A stretch of 24,213 nt of DNA, from NCBI GenBank assembly GCA_023426545.1, contig JAFAAN010000008.1, forward strand, positions 1-24,213. The letters are read 5' to 3'. Both the position numbers and the translations under genes were made by a program. The notes beneath the pieces were generated by a model. The model did not search any database. It worked only from the letters and a program-made list of their open reading frames with translations, and was not told where the DNA came from. The DNA is from Pseudomonadota bacterium. GTDB lineage: Bacteria; Myxococcota; Myxococcia; Myxococcales; Myxococcaceae. Positions 1 through 9,523 of this stretch are shown here, piece after piece. Positions within the stretch are counted from its first letter, which is position 1. Each line of letters opens with the position of its first letter.

Positions 1-41
1 GAACAGCCCCGCGACCGCGAGCGCGCGTAACGCCAGGGCGC

Positions 42-962
42 TTACGGGGTCGGCGGCACGATCTCGCGTGCCGAGGGGTAGGCGAAGTCGACCCGCCGCC
101 AGCCGTCCACGCGGAACGTCGTCTCCCAGCCGGCCCACGTGGCCGCCCGATTGTAGTGACCGGTGCTCTCGCCATCGCGGTCATGCCACTCGGTGAAGAG
201 GCGGAACTCGTTACGCGGCGTGCCGGAGGCGTCGAAGGGCTCGGTATCGAGGAACAGCAGATTCCGGGTGCCGCCCTCGACCAGATACGAGACCACCTTC
301 ACGCCGAGCCAGCGGCCTTCCTGCAGCTGGTAGTCGAAGTAAGGCGTGAGCGAGAGATGGTCGTAGGTCGGGTGGTCGAGCTCGCGGTAGGCCTGGGGCG
401 AGACGCCGCCGAACGGGACGTCCATGCCCACGCAGCTCGAGCGCGCCACCTCGGGCTTCGTGTGCTGACCGCCGCGCATCTTCCAGGACATGGAGTGGTG
501 CGTGCCGTTGTCCTCGTGGACGCGCACGTAGACGGTGGCCTCGAAGTTCAGGAGATCGCCGGGGCTGCCGATGAAGCCGTTCTCGAGGGCGCCGTCACGC
601 CAGGTGAAGGTCTGCTTGCCGCCGCTGGGACGGAGGTGGAGCCGCACCGTCTTTCCGGCGGGCTTGCCGCTCGCGTACGTGACGCGGTGGCCGGTGGTCG
701 ACCAGTAGGGGACTCCGGATTCGAGACCGGGCGTGGCCTTGTCACCTTCCATGTCGAAGAATGGCTTGGAGTCGGTGGGGTCGCCGTCGCCGAGGTGGAA
801 GCTGCTGCCGGAGGACTCGGAGGGGAACAGCATCCCCACTCCGTTCGGGCCGACCTCTGCCACGGGAGCAGGAGGAGTGGCCGGGGCGGCGAGCGCCGGA
901 GCGGCAGTGCCAATGACGAGCGCGGAGATGAACGAAGCTCTGAAGAAGTTTGGGATCGGCAT
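42..962 (-). CDS. Secreted protein of unknown function
   Basis: 306 aa. The N-terminus is a typical Sec signal peptide: a short polar start, a hydrophobic stretch (about residues 8-25) and an Ala-rich AxA-type cleavage region near residues 24-27, so the mature protein is probably periplasmic or extracellular. The mature part is rich in Trp, Tyr, Gly, His and beta-prone residues with few long helices, which suggests an all-beta fold such as a jelly roll. A single Cys pair is not obvious. I do not recognise the family, and a carbohydrate-binding or lyase-like fold is only a guess from composition. The start at 962 is chosen because the signal peptide begins there; the ribosome-binding site is weak. 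It is divergent from the GNAT pair. The real-gene call rests on the signal peptide and a coherent protein-like sequence. Confidence 0.82.
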   Translation of the reverse strand: MPIPNFFRASFISALVIGTAAPALAAPATPPAPVAEVGPNGVGMLFPSESSGSSFHLGDGDPTDSKPFFDMEGDKATPGLESGVPYWSTTGHRVTYASGKPAGKTVRLHLRPSGGKQTFTWRDGALENGFIGSPGDLLNFEATVYVRVHEDNGTHHSMSWKMRGGQHTKPEVARSSCVGMDVPFGGVSPQAYRELDHPTYDHLSLTPYFDYQLQEGRWLGVKVVSYLVEGGTRNLLFLDTEPFDASGTPRNEFRLFTEWHDRDGESTGHYNRAATWAGWETTFRVDGWRRVDFAYPSAREIVPPTP

Positions 963-1270
963 GGGCGGCGCGAACCGCCTGCGGTGACGAGATCATCCCG
1001 AACGGGGGCAGAGGAGCGTGCGGGGAGGCGAGCACGCCGCTCTATGCGCGGAGCCCGTCCGACGGAGCTCTCGAGGTCCGCGCGCGCACCGCCCCCCGGC
1101 TCACGGACGGCGACAATCCCATCACAACGAAGCCCGCACGTCCCCTGCCCACTCGCGAACGGGAGGCGTGTGTAACACGTCACGCTTCGCCAGAGGACCT
1201 GACAGCCCAAAGACAGACTCACACAAGAACAGGAGAAGTGGACTATCAGGAACACCCTCAATCTCGAATC
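963..1270. promoter_or_regulatory. Divergent intergenic region with a short inverted repeat
   Basis: About 300 bases separate the secreted-protein gene from the first GNAT gene, so promoters for both should lie here. The visible structure is an inverted repeat at 1167-1179 with arms CGTGT and ACACG around GTA, a size compatible with a small operator. A purine-rich AGGAGAA lies at 1231-1237. No convincing -35/-10 pair was picked out by eye. The plus-strand GNAT frame stays open through this region back to 950, but that part has poor protein character and is probably untranslated. Confidence 0.35.
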
Positions 1271-2032
1271 ATGCGCGTCATGCAAACAATGCAATGGCGA
1301 AGCCTCGACGAGATGTTCGGGGAGCTCGAACGGCCCGAGGGCTGTAGTATCGAGCAGCTCGGGCGGGTGGACATCCAGCAGATCACGATGCTCCTGGGCA
1401 CGTGGTATCCAGACATCCGGGTCGGCACGGAGAGCCGGCACCTCGAGCCGTCCTTCTATGAGAGGGACGTCTACCTCCAGGGCGAGTCTCCGGATCGCCC
1501 CGTCTACGCCATGGTGTGCCGCCACCGGGCCACGCGGGACATCATCGGGTTGCTGACGCTCGAGCGGAACGTCCGCGGCCTCCAGCTGTCGGCCGCCATG
1601 GGCGCGCTCGAGCCGACGCAGCGAGGCCAGGGGCTGGGCCAGTACGGCATCTCCGTCCTGGAGCACGTGGGGCGCAGCATCGGCGCCGAGGTCGTCCTCT
1701 ACTACTCCACGCTGAAGCTGGCCCGGGCGCAGCGCAACGCCGAGCAACAGGGCTTCAAGCTGGTGGGCCTGGTGCCGGCCTTCGACATGGACGCCATCTC
1801 GCCCGGCACGGTGAAGCGCGTCTACGAGGCCATCTACGCCAAGGTCCTCGTCGGACCCGAGAAGGTCCACCTCCCCGACTGGAACGCCCTGATTCCCTCC
1901 ACGCGCGCGCTCTACACCCACCTGTTCGGCGAGCACCCGGCCGCCGCCGCCGCCGAGCGCGTGAGCGCCCCCCGCCCCGTCCGTCCCGCGGTGCCGATGT
2001 CCTCCTCCGTGTCCGAGGTCCGCCATGGTTGA
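1271..2032 (+). CDS. GNAT family N-acyltransferase (first of a tandem pair)
   Basis: 253 aa from ATG 1271. The acetyl-CoA binding motif A of the GNAT fold is visible as QRGQGLG (about residues 117-123), preceded by a beta-strand/helix pattern typical of the family (ALEPTQRG). The substrate cannot be predicted. The C-terminal 40 residues are Ala/Pro/Ser-rich and probably disordered. The start is uncertain: ATG codons at 1271, 1280 and 1289 are in frame but lack a well-placed Shine-Dalgarno site, while an in-frame GTG at 1238 sits only 2 bases after AGGAG. The stop overlaps the start of the next gene by 8 bases, implying a shared transcript and translational coupling. A product modified by both enzymes, or a heteromeric enzyme, is possible but not shown. 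Confidence 0.88.
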   Translation: MRVMQTMQWRSLDEMFGELERPEGCSIEQLGRVDIQQITMLLGTWYPDIRVGTESRHLEPSFYERDVYLQGESPDRPVYAMVCRHRATRDIIGLLTLERNVRGLQLSAAMGALEPTQRGQGLGQYGISVLEHVGRSIGAEVVLYYSTLKLARAQRNAEQQGFKLVGLVPAFDMDAISPGTVKRVYEAIYAKVLVGPEKVHLPDWNALIPSTRALYTHLFGEHPAAAAAERVSAPRPVRPAVPMSSSVSEVRHG

Positions 2033-3074
2033 GGTTCGCACCTTCGAGGGTGACGCGAAGCAGGCCTCCCAGTTCATCAACGGCGTCTGGCAGCGGACAT
2101 ACGGCGCGAACCTGGCGGTGAGCGTCTGGGATGAGCGCTTCTTCGACTGGCTGCTTTTCAGCAACCCACATGCCGACCGGGACTACCTGCTCGGCGCCTA
2201 CTCCAAGGGCAAGCTGGTGGGGGCCTTCTTCGCGGAGCCCGCGAAGATTCAGCTCGGCCCGCGGCAGGTGGATGGCACCTATGGCAGCTGGGCCAGCGTG
2301 GCGCCGGAGAACCGGGGCCAGGGCATCGGCGTCAAGCTGTCCGATGAGATGCTGTCGCGACACCGCGAGCGCGGCGCGGCCCTCACCCTGGGCTGCGTGG
2401 CCGCGGGCACCCTGGGTCAGACGTTCTGGGGTCGCAGGGCCCATGCCCGCTTCCTCAGCGGCCTGGACCTGTGGCTGCACCTCTTCGACAGCAAGAAGGC
2501 CGTCCGCTGGTCGCTGAGCGCCGCCGAGCGCGCGTTCCTCACCCTCACGCGGCCGCTCCAGAGCCAGCGCTTCCAGGAGGCGAGCCCCGAGGGCATCCGC
2601 GCCTACCGGCCGCAGGACCTGCCCCAGTGCATGGCGCTGGTCCAGAAGATGATGACCCCGGTGAACCTGGGCTACGCCTACACCGTGGAGCGGCTGGCCC
2701 ACCAGCTCCAGTACCGCGACGTCCCTCGCACCTTCGTCCTGGAGCGGGAGGGCATCATCCAGGGCCTGGTCAATTCCTACCTGCTCCAGATGACGGCGCG
2801 CGGCCTGCTCACGGTGGGGCTGGTGGACATGCTCGCCTTCCAGGACACGCTGCCCTTCTCCGAGCAGCGCCGGCTGCTCTGGGTGGCCATGCAGGACCTG
2901 CGCGCCCAGGGCGCGGACTGCGCCGCGATGGTGCGGAGCGTCTGCACGCCCCCGGCCTTGATGCTGCGCTCCGGATGGCTGCCTTTCCCCGGAGGCACCC
3001 GGGTGACGTGCCTCCTCTCCACGCCCGACGTGGAGCTGCCCGCGTCCCCACGCGTGTTCATGCACCTGCGCTGA
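2025..3074 (+). CDS. Two-domain GNAT family N-acyltransferase (second of the pair)
   Basis: 349 aa. The N-terminal half carries a clear GNAT motif A, ENRGQGIG (about residues 95-102), after a TYGSWASVAPE strand. The C-terminal half (from about residue 188, beginning GIRAYRPQDLPQ) looks like the first strand and helix of a second, more diverged GNAT domain and ends with a motif-B-like stretch (APPALMLRSGW type) but has no good acetyl-CoA loop. Double-GNAT proteins of this sort often have one catalytic and one structural half; which substrate is used is unknown. ATG 2025 lies inside the upstream gene, whose stop is at 2030-2032, so translation is probably coupled. Its own stop at 3072-3074 lies 17 bases inside the convergent dnaE2 gene. 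Confidence 0.88.
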   Translation: MVEVRTFEGDAKQASQFINGVWQRTYGANLAVSVWDERFFDWLLFSNPHADRDYLLGAYSKGKLVGAFFAEPAKIQLGPRQVDGTYGSWASVAPENRGQGIGVKLSDEMLSRHRERGAALTLGCVAAGTLGQTFWGRRAHARFLSGLDLWLHLFDSKKAVRWSLSAAERAFLTLTRPLQSQRFQEASPEGIRAYRPQDLPQCMALVQKMMTPVNLGYAYTVERLAHQLQYRDVPRTFVLEREGIIQGLVNSYLLQMTARGLLTVGLVDMLAFQDTLPFSEQRRLLWVAMQDLRAQGADCAAMVRSVCTPPALMLRSGWLPFPGGTRVTCLLSTPDVELPASPRVFMHLR

Positions 3075-6000
3075 CGCGCCCCCGGGTCCCGCGCCGCGTC
3101 TCCCCCCGCCCGTGCAACGACGCCACGCGCAGCACCTTCACGTTCGTCACCTTGCCCGAGCGCTCCAGGACCCCTTCGCCCACCAGGAAGAGGGCGCCAT
3201 GGATGTCCTTCCGGCACCGCTCGTACACGTCCGGAGGCACCACCAGGTTCGCGATGCCCGTCTCGTCCTCCAGGGAGATGAAGCAGATGCCCTTGGCCGT
3301 GGGTGGCCGCTGGCGGCAGATGAGCATCCCCCCCACCGCCACCTTGCGCCCGTGGGGCACCTTCTTCAGCCCCTCCGCCGTCACCGCGCCCAGCGCCTTC
3401 AGCTCCGGCCGCAGCAGCTCCAGCGGGTGCCTCTCCAGCGACAAGCCCACGGTGTCGTAGTCCGCGCAGACGCGCTCCAGCACGTCCATGGATGGCAGCT
3501 CCACGGCCGTGCCGTCCATGGCCATGCCGAAGAACAGGTCGTCCGCGTCCAGCGGCCCCAGCGCCTGGAGCTCCCACAGCGCCTGACGCCGGGAGCCACA
3601 CAGTGATGCCAGCGCGCCCGCGAGCGCCAGCCGCGTCAGCTCGTGCCGGGGCACCCGCGCCCGCCTCGCCAGGTCCCCCACGTCGCGGTACCCCTCGCCC
3701 CTGGCGGCCGCCACCCGCTGCCCCGCGGACACCCCGAGCCCCTTCACCATCCGCAGGCCCAGCCGCAGCGCCGCCCCGCCCTCCTCCAGCGTGCAGTCCC
3801 AGTCCGAGCGCCGCACGTCCACCGGCCGCACCTCCACGCCGTGCCGCTGCGCATCCGCCACCAGCGTGTGCGGCGCATAGAAGCCCATGGGCTGTGAGTT
3901 CAGCAGCGCCGCCGTGAAGGCCGCCGGGTAGTGACACTTCAGCCAGCTGGACGCATAGGCAATCAGCGCGAAGCTCGCGGAGTGGCTCTCCGGGAAGCCG
4001 TAGTGCGCGAAGCCCCGGAAGTTGTCGAACCACTCCTCCGCCTGCTGGCGCGTGTAGCCCCGGGACACGCAGCCCTCCACGAAGCGCCCCCGGAACTGCA
4101 ACAGCATGGACTCGGCGCGCTTGTGGCTCAGCACCCGCCGCAGCCCGTCCGCCTCGCCCGCGGTGAAGCCCGCCGCCACCATGGCCAGCTTCATCGCCTG
4201 CTCCTGGAAGAGCGGCACCCCCAGCGTCTTGCCCAGAATCGCCTTCACCGCCTCGCTCGGATACTCCACCCGCTCCTGGCCATGCCGCCGGCGCAGGTAG
4301 GGGTGCACCATGTTCCCGACGATGGGCCCGGGGCGGATGAGGGCAATCTCCACCACCAGGTCATAGAAGGTCCTCGGCCGCAGCCGGGGCAACATGTTCA
4401 TCTGCGCCCGGCTCTCGATCTGGAACACGCCCACCGTGTCCGCCTCGCACAACATGTCGTAGACCTTCGGGTCCTCGGCGGGCACCGTCGCCAGCGACAG
4501 CGCCCGCCCGTGGTGCTCGCGCACCAGCGCGAAGCACTTCGACAGCGCCGTCAACATCCCCAGGGCCAGCAGGTCCACCTTCAGCAGCCCCACCGCGTTG
4601 ATGTCGTCCTTCTCCCACTGGATGACGGTGCGGCCCGGCATCGCCGCGTTCTCCACCGGGACCAGCTCCGTCAGCGGCTCGCGCGTGATGACGAAGCCGC
4701 CCACGTGGATGGACAGGTGCCGGGGGAAGCCCTCCAGCTCCATGGCCAGCGCCAGCGTCTTCTGGACGCGGCCGTCCTCCGCGGACAGCCCCGCCTCGCG
4801 CAGCACCTCCGGCGTCACGTCGAAGCCGTTCGACGCGGCCACCTTCGACAGCCGGTCCACCTGGTCCAAGGACAACCCCAGCGCCTTGCCCGTCTCCCGC
4901 AGCGCCAGCCGGCCCCGGTAGCAGATGACCTCGCACACCATGCCCGCGCGCTGCCGCCCGTGCTTCGCGTAGACGTACTGGAGCACCTCCTCGCGGCGCT
5001 CGTGCTCGAAGTCCACGTCGATGTCCGGCGGCTCCTTGCGCTCCATGCTCAGGAAGCGCTCGAACAGCAGCCCCATCCGCACCGGGTCGATGGCGGTGAT
5101 CTGCAGCGCGTAGCAGACCGCCGAGTTCGCCGCGCTCCCCCGCCCCTGGCAGAGGATCCCCCGCTCCCGGGCGAACCGGACGATGTCCCACAGCGCCAGG
5201 AAGTACCCCGCGAAGTCCAGCGCGGCGATCAGCTTCAGCTCATGTTCGATCTGCTTCACCACCGCCGCGGGCACACCGCCCGGGTAGCGGAGCTGGAGCC
5301 CCTCCTGGGTCAGCGCGCGGAGGTGCGCGTCCGCGGTGCGGCCCTCCGGCAGGTCCTCCTCGGGGAAGCGGTAGCGCAGGTCATCCAGCGAGGCATGGCA
5401 GCGCGAGGCCAGCTCCGCCGCGCGCGCCAGGGCCTCCGGCCGATCCGCGAACAGGCGCGCCATGTCCCGCGGCGACTTCAGCGTCCGCTCCGCGTTGGGC
5501 AGCAGCCGCGTCCCCGCCCGCTCCACCGTCGTCCCGTGGCGGATGGACACCAGCATGTCCTGCAACGGCTGCCGCCTGCGGTGGTGTGTGTGTACGTCGT
5601 TGTGCGCGACCAATGGCACGCCCAGGTCCAGGGCCAGCCGCTCCGCCCGGGCCTCGCGCTCGGCGTCCCCGGCCGACAGCGTCCGGCACACGCCGACGTG
5701 GAAGCGCTCCGGGAAGGCCTCCGCCAGCGAGACGACCTGCTCGAAGGGCGCCGGCGCGGGCAGGAGCGCGAGCAGCCCCGCGGACCGGTCCGCCAGCGCC
5801 CGCCACGGCAGCCCCGCCTCCCCCTTGGGGTGCGCCATCCGGCTCTGGGACACCAGCGCGCACAGGTTCGAGTACCCGGTCCCATCCGCCGCGTACACCA
5901 CCACCGGCGGGCCATCCTCCAGCGTCAGCTCGGCGCCCAGGATGAGCCGCACCCCGTGCTCCTTCGCCGCCAGGTGCGCCTTCACCGCGCCGTACAGGCC

Positions 6001-6153
6001 ATCCGCGTCCGTCAACGCGAGCGCCCCCAGCCCGAGCCGCGCGGCCGTGGCCACCAGCTCTTCCGGGTGCGAGGCCCCGCGCAGGAACGAGAAGTTGGAG
6101 CGGCACACCAGCTCTGCGTAATCCACGCCCGGATCCAAACACTGCACGGGCAT
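3058..6153 (-). CDS. dnaE2: Error-prone DNA polymerase DnaE2 (ImuC), C-family
   Basis: 1031 aa, the usual length of DnaE2. It is the catalytic polymerase of the ImuA-ImuB-DnaE2 mutasome, which copies damaged DNA and causes induced mutation. The N-terminal PHP domain begins with CRSNFSFLRGASHP (residues 17-30), the DnaE2 version of the motif. The polymerase palm shows PDIDVDF with the expected catalytic Asp379 and Asp381, and the third aspartate in LLKVDLLALG (Asp527). The substrate-binding GRGSAANS motif is at about 337-344. A C-terminal OB-fold stretch (about 930-1000) follows the helix-hairpin-helix region. The usual partners imuA and imuB are not adjacent but lie at 15177-17575. ATG 6153 is the first plausible start; no strong ribosome-binding site is seen. 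I see no clear LexA box upstream. Confidence 0.96.
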   Translation of the reverse strand: MPVQCLDPGVDYAELVCRSNFSFLRGASHPEELVATAARLGLGALALTDADGLYGAVKAHLAAKEHGVRLILGAELTLEDGPPVVVYAADGTGYSNLCALVSQSRMAHPKGEAGLPWRALADRSAGLLALLPAPAPFEQVVSLAEAFPERFHVGVCRTLSAGDAEREARAERLALDLGVPLVAHNDVHTHHRRRQPLQDMLVSIRHGTTVERAGTRLLPNAERTLKSPRDMARLFADRPEALARAAELASRCHASLDDLRYRFPEEDLPEGRTADAHLRALTQEGLQLRYPGGVPAAVVKQIEHELKLIAALDFAGYFLALWDIVRFARERGILCQGRGSAANSAVCYALQITAIDPVRMGLLFERFLSMERKEPPDIDVDFEHERREEVLQYVYAKHGRQRAGMVCEVICYRGRLALRETGKALGLSLDQVDRLSKVAASNGFDVTPEVLREAGLSAEDGRVQKTLALAMELEGFPRHLSIHVGGFVITREPLTELVPVENAAMPGRTVIQWEKDDINAVGLLKVDLLALGMLTALSKCFALVREHHGRALSLATVPAEDPKVYDMLCEADTVGVFQIESRAQMNMLPRLRPRTFYDLVVEIALIRPGPIVGNMVHPYLRRRHGQERVEYPSEAVKAILGKTLGVPLFQEQAMKLAMVAAGFTAGEADGLRRVLSHKRAESMLLQFRGRFVEGCVSRGYTRQQAEEWFDNFRGFAHYGFPESHSASFALIAYASSWLKCHYPAAFTAALLNSQPMGFYAPHTLVADAQRHGVEVRPVDVRRSDWDCTLEEGGAALRLGLRMVKGLGVSAGQRVAAARGEGYRDVGDLARRARVPRHELTRLALAGALASLCGSRRQALWELQALGPLDADDLFFGMAMDGTAVELPSMDVLERVCADYDTVGLSLERHPLELLRPELKALGAVTAEGLKKVPHGRKVAVGGMLICRQRPPTAKGICFISLEDETGIANLVVPPDVYERCRKDIHGALFLVGEGVLERSGKVTNVKVLRVASLHGRGETRRGTRGRVSAGA

Positions 6154-6393
6154 TCAGGCGCTAGATTGGATCTGCGCGGTGCGGGGAGGGAACTCCATGG
6201 GTTGACGCGAACGAGGCCACGGCGGGCCGGCGCATCCGCCCTGGCCCGTCGCGCGCCCCGGGAGCGCCCGCCGAGTCGAGGAGGCTCCCCGCTTGCTCTG
6301 AAATCACGTATACGTCCCCCCCGCACAAATTTCGCAGCACACGAGCGACTCGGAGGGGCAAGTCAAGCCCCCGGGACTGCTCTGGAGGAATGG
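6154..6393. promoter_or_regulatory. Divergent dnaE2-hppA promoter region with a perfect 10-bp palindrome
   Basis: 240 bases between two divergent starts, so it should hold promoters for both genes. A perfect palindrome, ACGTATACGT, sits at 6306-6315 in one of the more AT-rich patches. The hppA ribosome-binding site GGAGGA is at 6384-6389, 4 bases before ATG 6394, and this decides the start over the overlapping out-of-frame ATG at 6390. No convincing LexA-type or sigma-70 site could be assigned by eye. Confidence 0.4.
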
Positions 6394-8472
<2,079 letters not shown>

Positions 8473-8772
8473 TCACGGCCCGCGGGTGGCGCCATCCAGA
8501 TGGAAGGCGCCACACCGCGGCTTCGCGGTTCCCACCGCGCGGCGCCCAGGGCCGCGCGGTGGTGTCCGGCGGCCCTGGCGGGCGCGGGCCATGCGGGCCC
8601 CGCCGCCGGGCGCCTGCTCCCTGGTTCCCCCCACTCCGCGGTTGAAGGACTCCAGGCGCCCAGCCAGGCGCTGCCCGGGAGTGCCCTGGGCGGAGGGCGG
8701 GCACGCACTACACTTCAAGGGTGACCCGCGACTCGCCTGCGCGCCAGGCCTCGGCTGACCCAGAGGTGCCCC
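8473..8772 (+). terminator. Intergenic region with three successive hairpins after hppA
   Basis: Three perfect inverted repeats follow the hppA stop: GTGGCGCC/GGCGCCAC (8486-8493 with 8506-8513), ACCGCG/CGCGGT (8514-8519 with 8524-8529, GCTT loop) and a 12-bp stem at 8532-8543 with 8551-8562 (7-base loop). None is followed by a run of T, so a classic intrinsic terminator is not shown; they may cause Rho-dependent termination or protect the 3' end of the mRNA. From 8563 to 8772 I see no gene; a promoter for the small gene at 8773 should be here, and ACTACACTT near 8708-8716 is a possible -10 area. Confidence 0.45.
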
Positions 8773-8955
8773 ATGGTCCTGGAACTCTCCCAGCAGCAGC
8801 TCCACCTCCTCCAGGCCTGCCTGGCAGAAAGCATCGAGGCGCTGCACGACGAGGTCCTCCATACGGACGAGCTCAAGCTGCGTGAAACCCTGCGGGAGAG
8901 GCTCGACCAGTTGCAGGTGCTCCAGCGCCAGTTGGAAGACCGGCTGCAGGCCTGA
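8773..8955 (+). CDS. Small coiled-coil protein of unknown function
   Basis: 60 aa, Leu/Gln/Glu-rich with leucines at heptad-like spacing over nearly the whole length, so it should form one or two long helices and probably a coiled coil. It has no signal peptide or membrane segment, so it is expected to be cytoplasmic. The ribosome-binding site AGAGGTG (8762-8768) is well placed before ATG 8773, and codon use shows the strong third-position GC of neighbouring genes, which supports a real gene despite its size. It lies 80 bases before nfeD but an apparent promoter intervenes. No function can be named. Confidence 0.62.
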   Translation: MVLELSQQQLHLLQACLAESIEALHDEVLHTDELKLRETLRERLDQLQVLQRQLEDRLQA

Positions 8956-8998
8956 GCGGGCGCGCCGTTCCCCAGCCCACCCCCGCCGGGTGCCCTCA

Positions 8999-9035
8999 TT
9001 GACAGCACAGCGACGCGGCTGCCAAACATGCTGTC
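8999..9035 (+). promoter_or_regulatory. Possible promoter for nfeD giving a leaderless mRNA
   Basis: A perfect -35 hexamer TTGACA lies at 8999-9004, followed after 17-18 bases by a poor -10 (CCAAAC/CAAACA, 9022-9028). Transcription would then begin at or very near ATG 9036. There is no Shine-Dalgarno sequence ahead of that ATG, which fits a leaderless message. The -10 is weak, so this is tentative. Confidence 0.35.
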
Positions 9036-9518
9036 ATGGACTTCACTCCCACCGCGTGGCAGCTCTGGCTGGTCGCGGCGCTCCTCCTGGGCGCGCTGGA
9101 GCTCCATCTCACCAGCTTCATGGTCCTGTGGCTCGCCGTGGGAGCGCTGGCCTCCTCGCTCGGGGCCGCCCTGGGCCTGGGGCTCAATGGCCAGCTCTTC
9201 CTGTTCACCGCAGTCTCGGGCGCCCTGTTCGCCGCCTCGCGCACCCTCTTCAAAAGCGTTTTCATGCGGGACGCCACGCATTTGAAGACAGGCATCGAGG
9301 CCATGCTGGGGCAGGAAGCGGTGGTGGTGGAGTCCCTGGGTGAGCCCCACGGGGGCACGGTGCGCATCAACGGAGAGCTGTGGACGGCGCGCTCGCTGTC
9401 GGGGCCCGTGCTCGAGGGGGAGCGCGTCACCGTGGAGCAGGTCGAAGGTCTCAAACTCTGGGTGCGCCGACCGACGGCGTCGTTGCCGGTTCCCGTGGGG
9501 GACCTGAAGAAGGAGTAG
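9036..9518 (+). CDS. NfeD-family membrane protein
   Basis: 160 aa. The N-terminal half has two to three transmembrane helices (about residues 8-45 and 52-70), and the C-terminal half (about 85-150) has the Gly/Val-rich pattern of the NfeD OB-fold domain (AMLGQEAVVVE, GTVRINGELWTAR, GERVTVEQVEGLKLWV). This is the short NfeD form without the ClpP-like protease. NfeD proteins are known to work beside a stomatin/SPFH protein in membrane microdomains or membrane-protein quality control, and such a gene follows 5 bases downstream. The start at 9036 lacks a ribosome-binding site, but no better in-frame start exists. Role in this organism is inferred from the pairing. Confidence 0.9.
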   Translation: MDFTPTAWQLWLVAALLLGALELHLTSFMVLWLAVGALASSLGAALGLGLNGQLFLFTAVSGALFAASRTLFKSVFMRDATHLKTGIEAMLGQEAVVVESLGEPHGGTVRINGELWTARSLSGPVLEGERVTVEQVEGLKLWVRRPTASLPVPVGDLKKE

Positions 9519-9523
9519 GCCGG

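Noticed and set aside
950..1270. An N-terminal extension of the first GNAT protein to the codon at 950
   Set aside because: The extra 107 residues are low-quality sequence that would overlap the divergent gene start, with no GNAT-like content.
8486..8758. Small plus-strand frames between hppA and the 60-codon gene
   Set aside because: They run through the hairpins, are Arg/Pro/Ala-rich and have no ribosome-binding sites.
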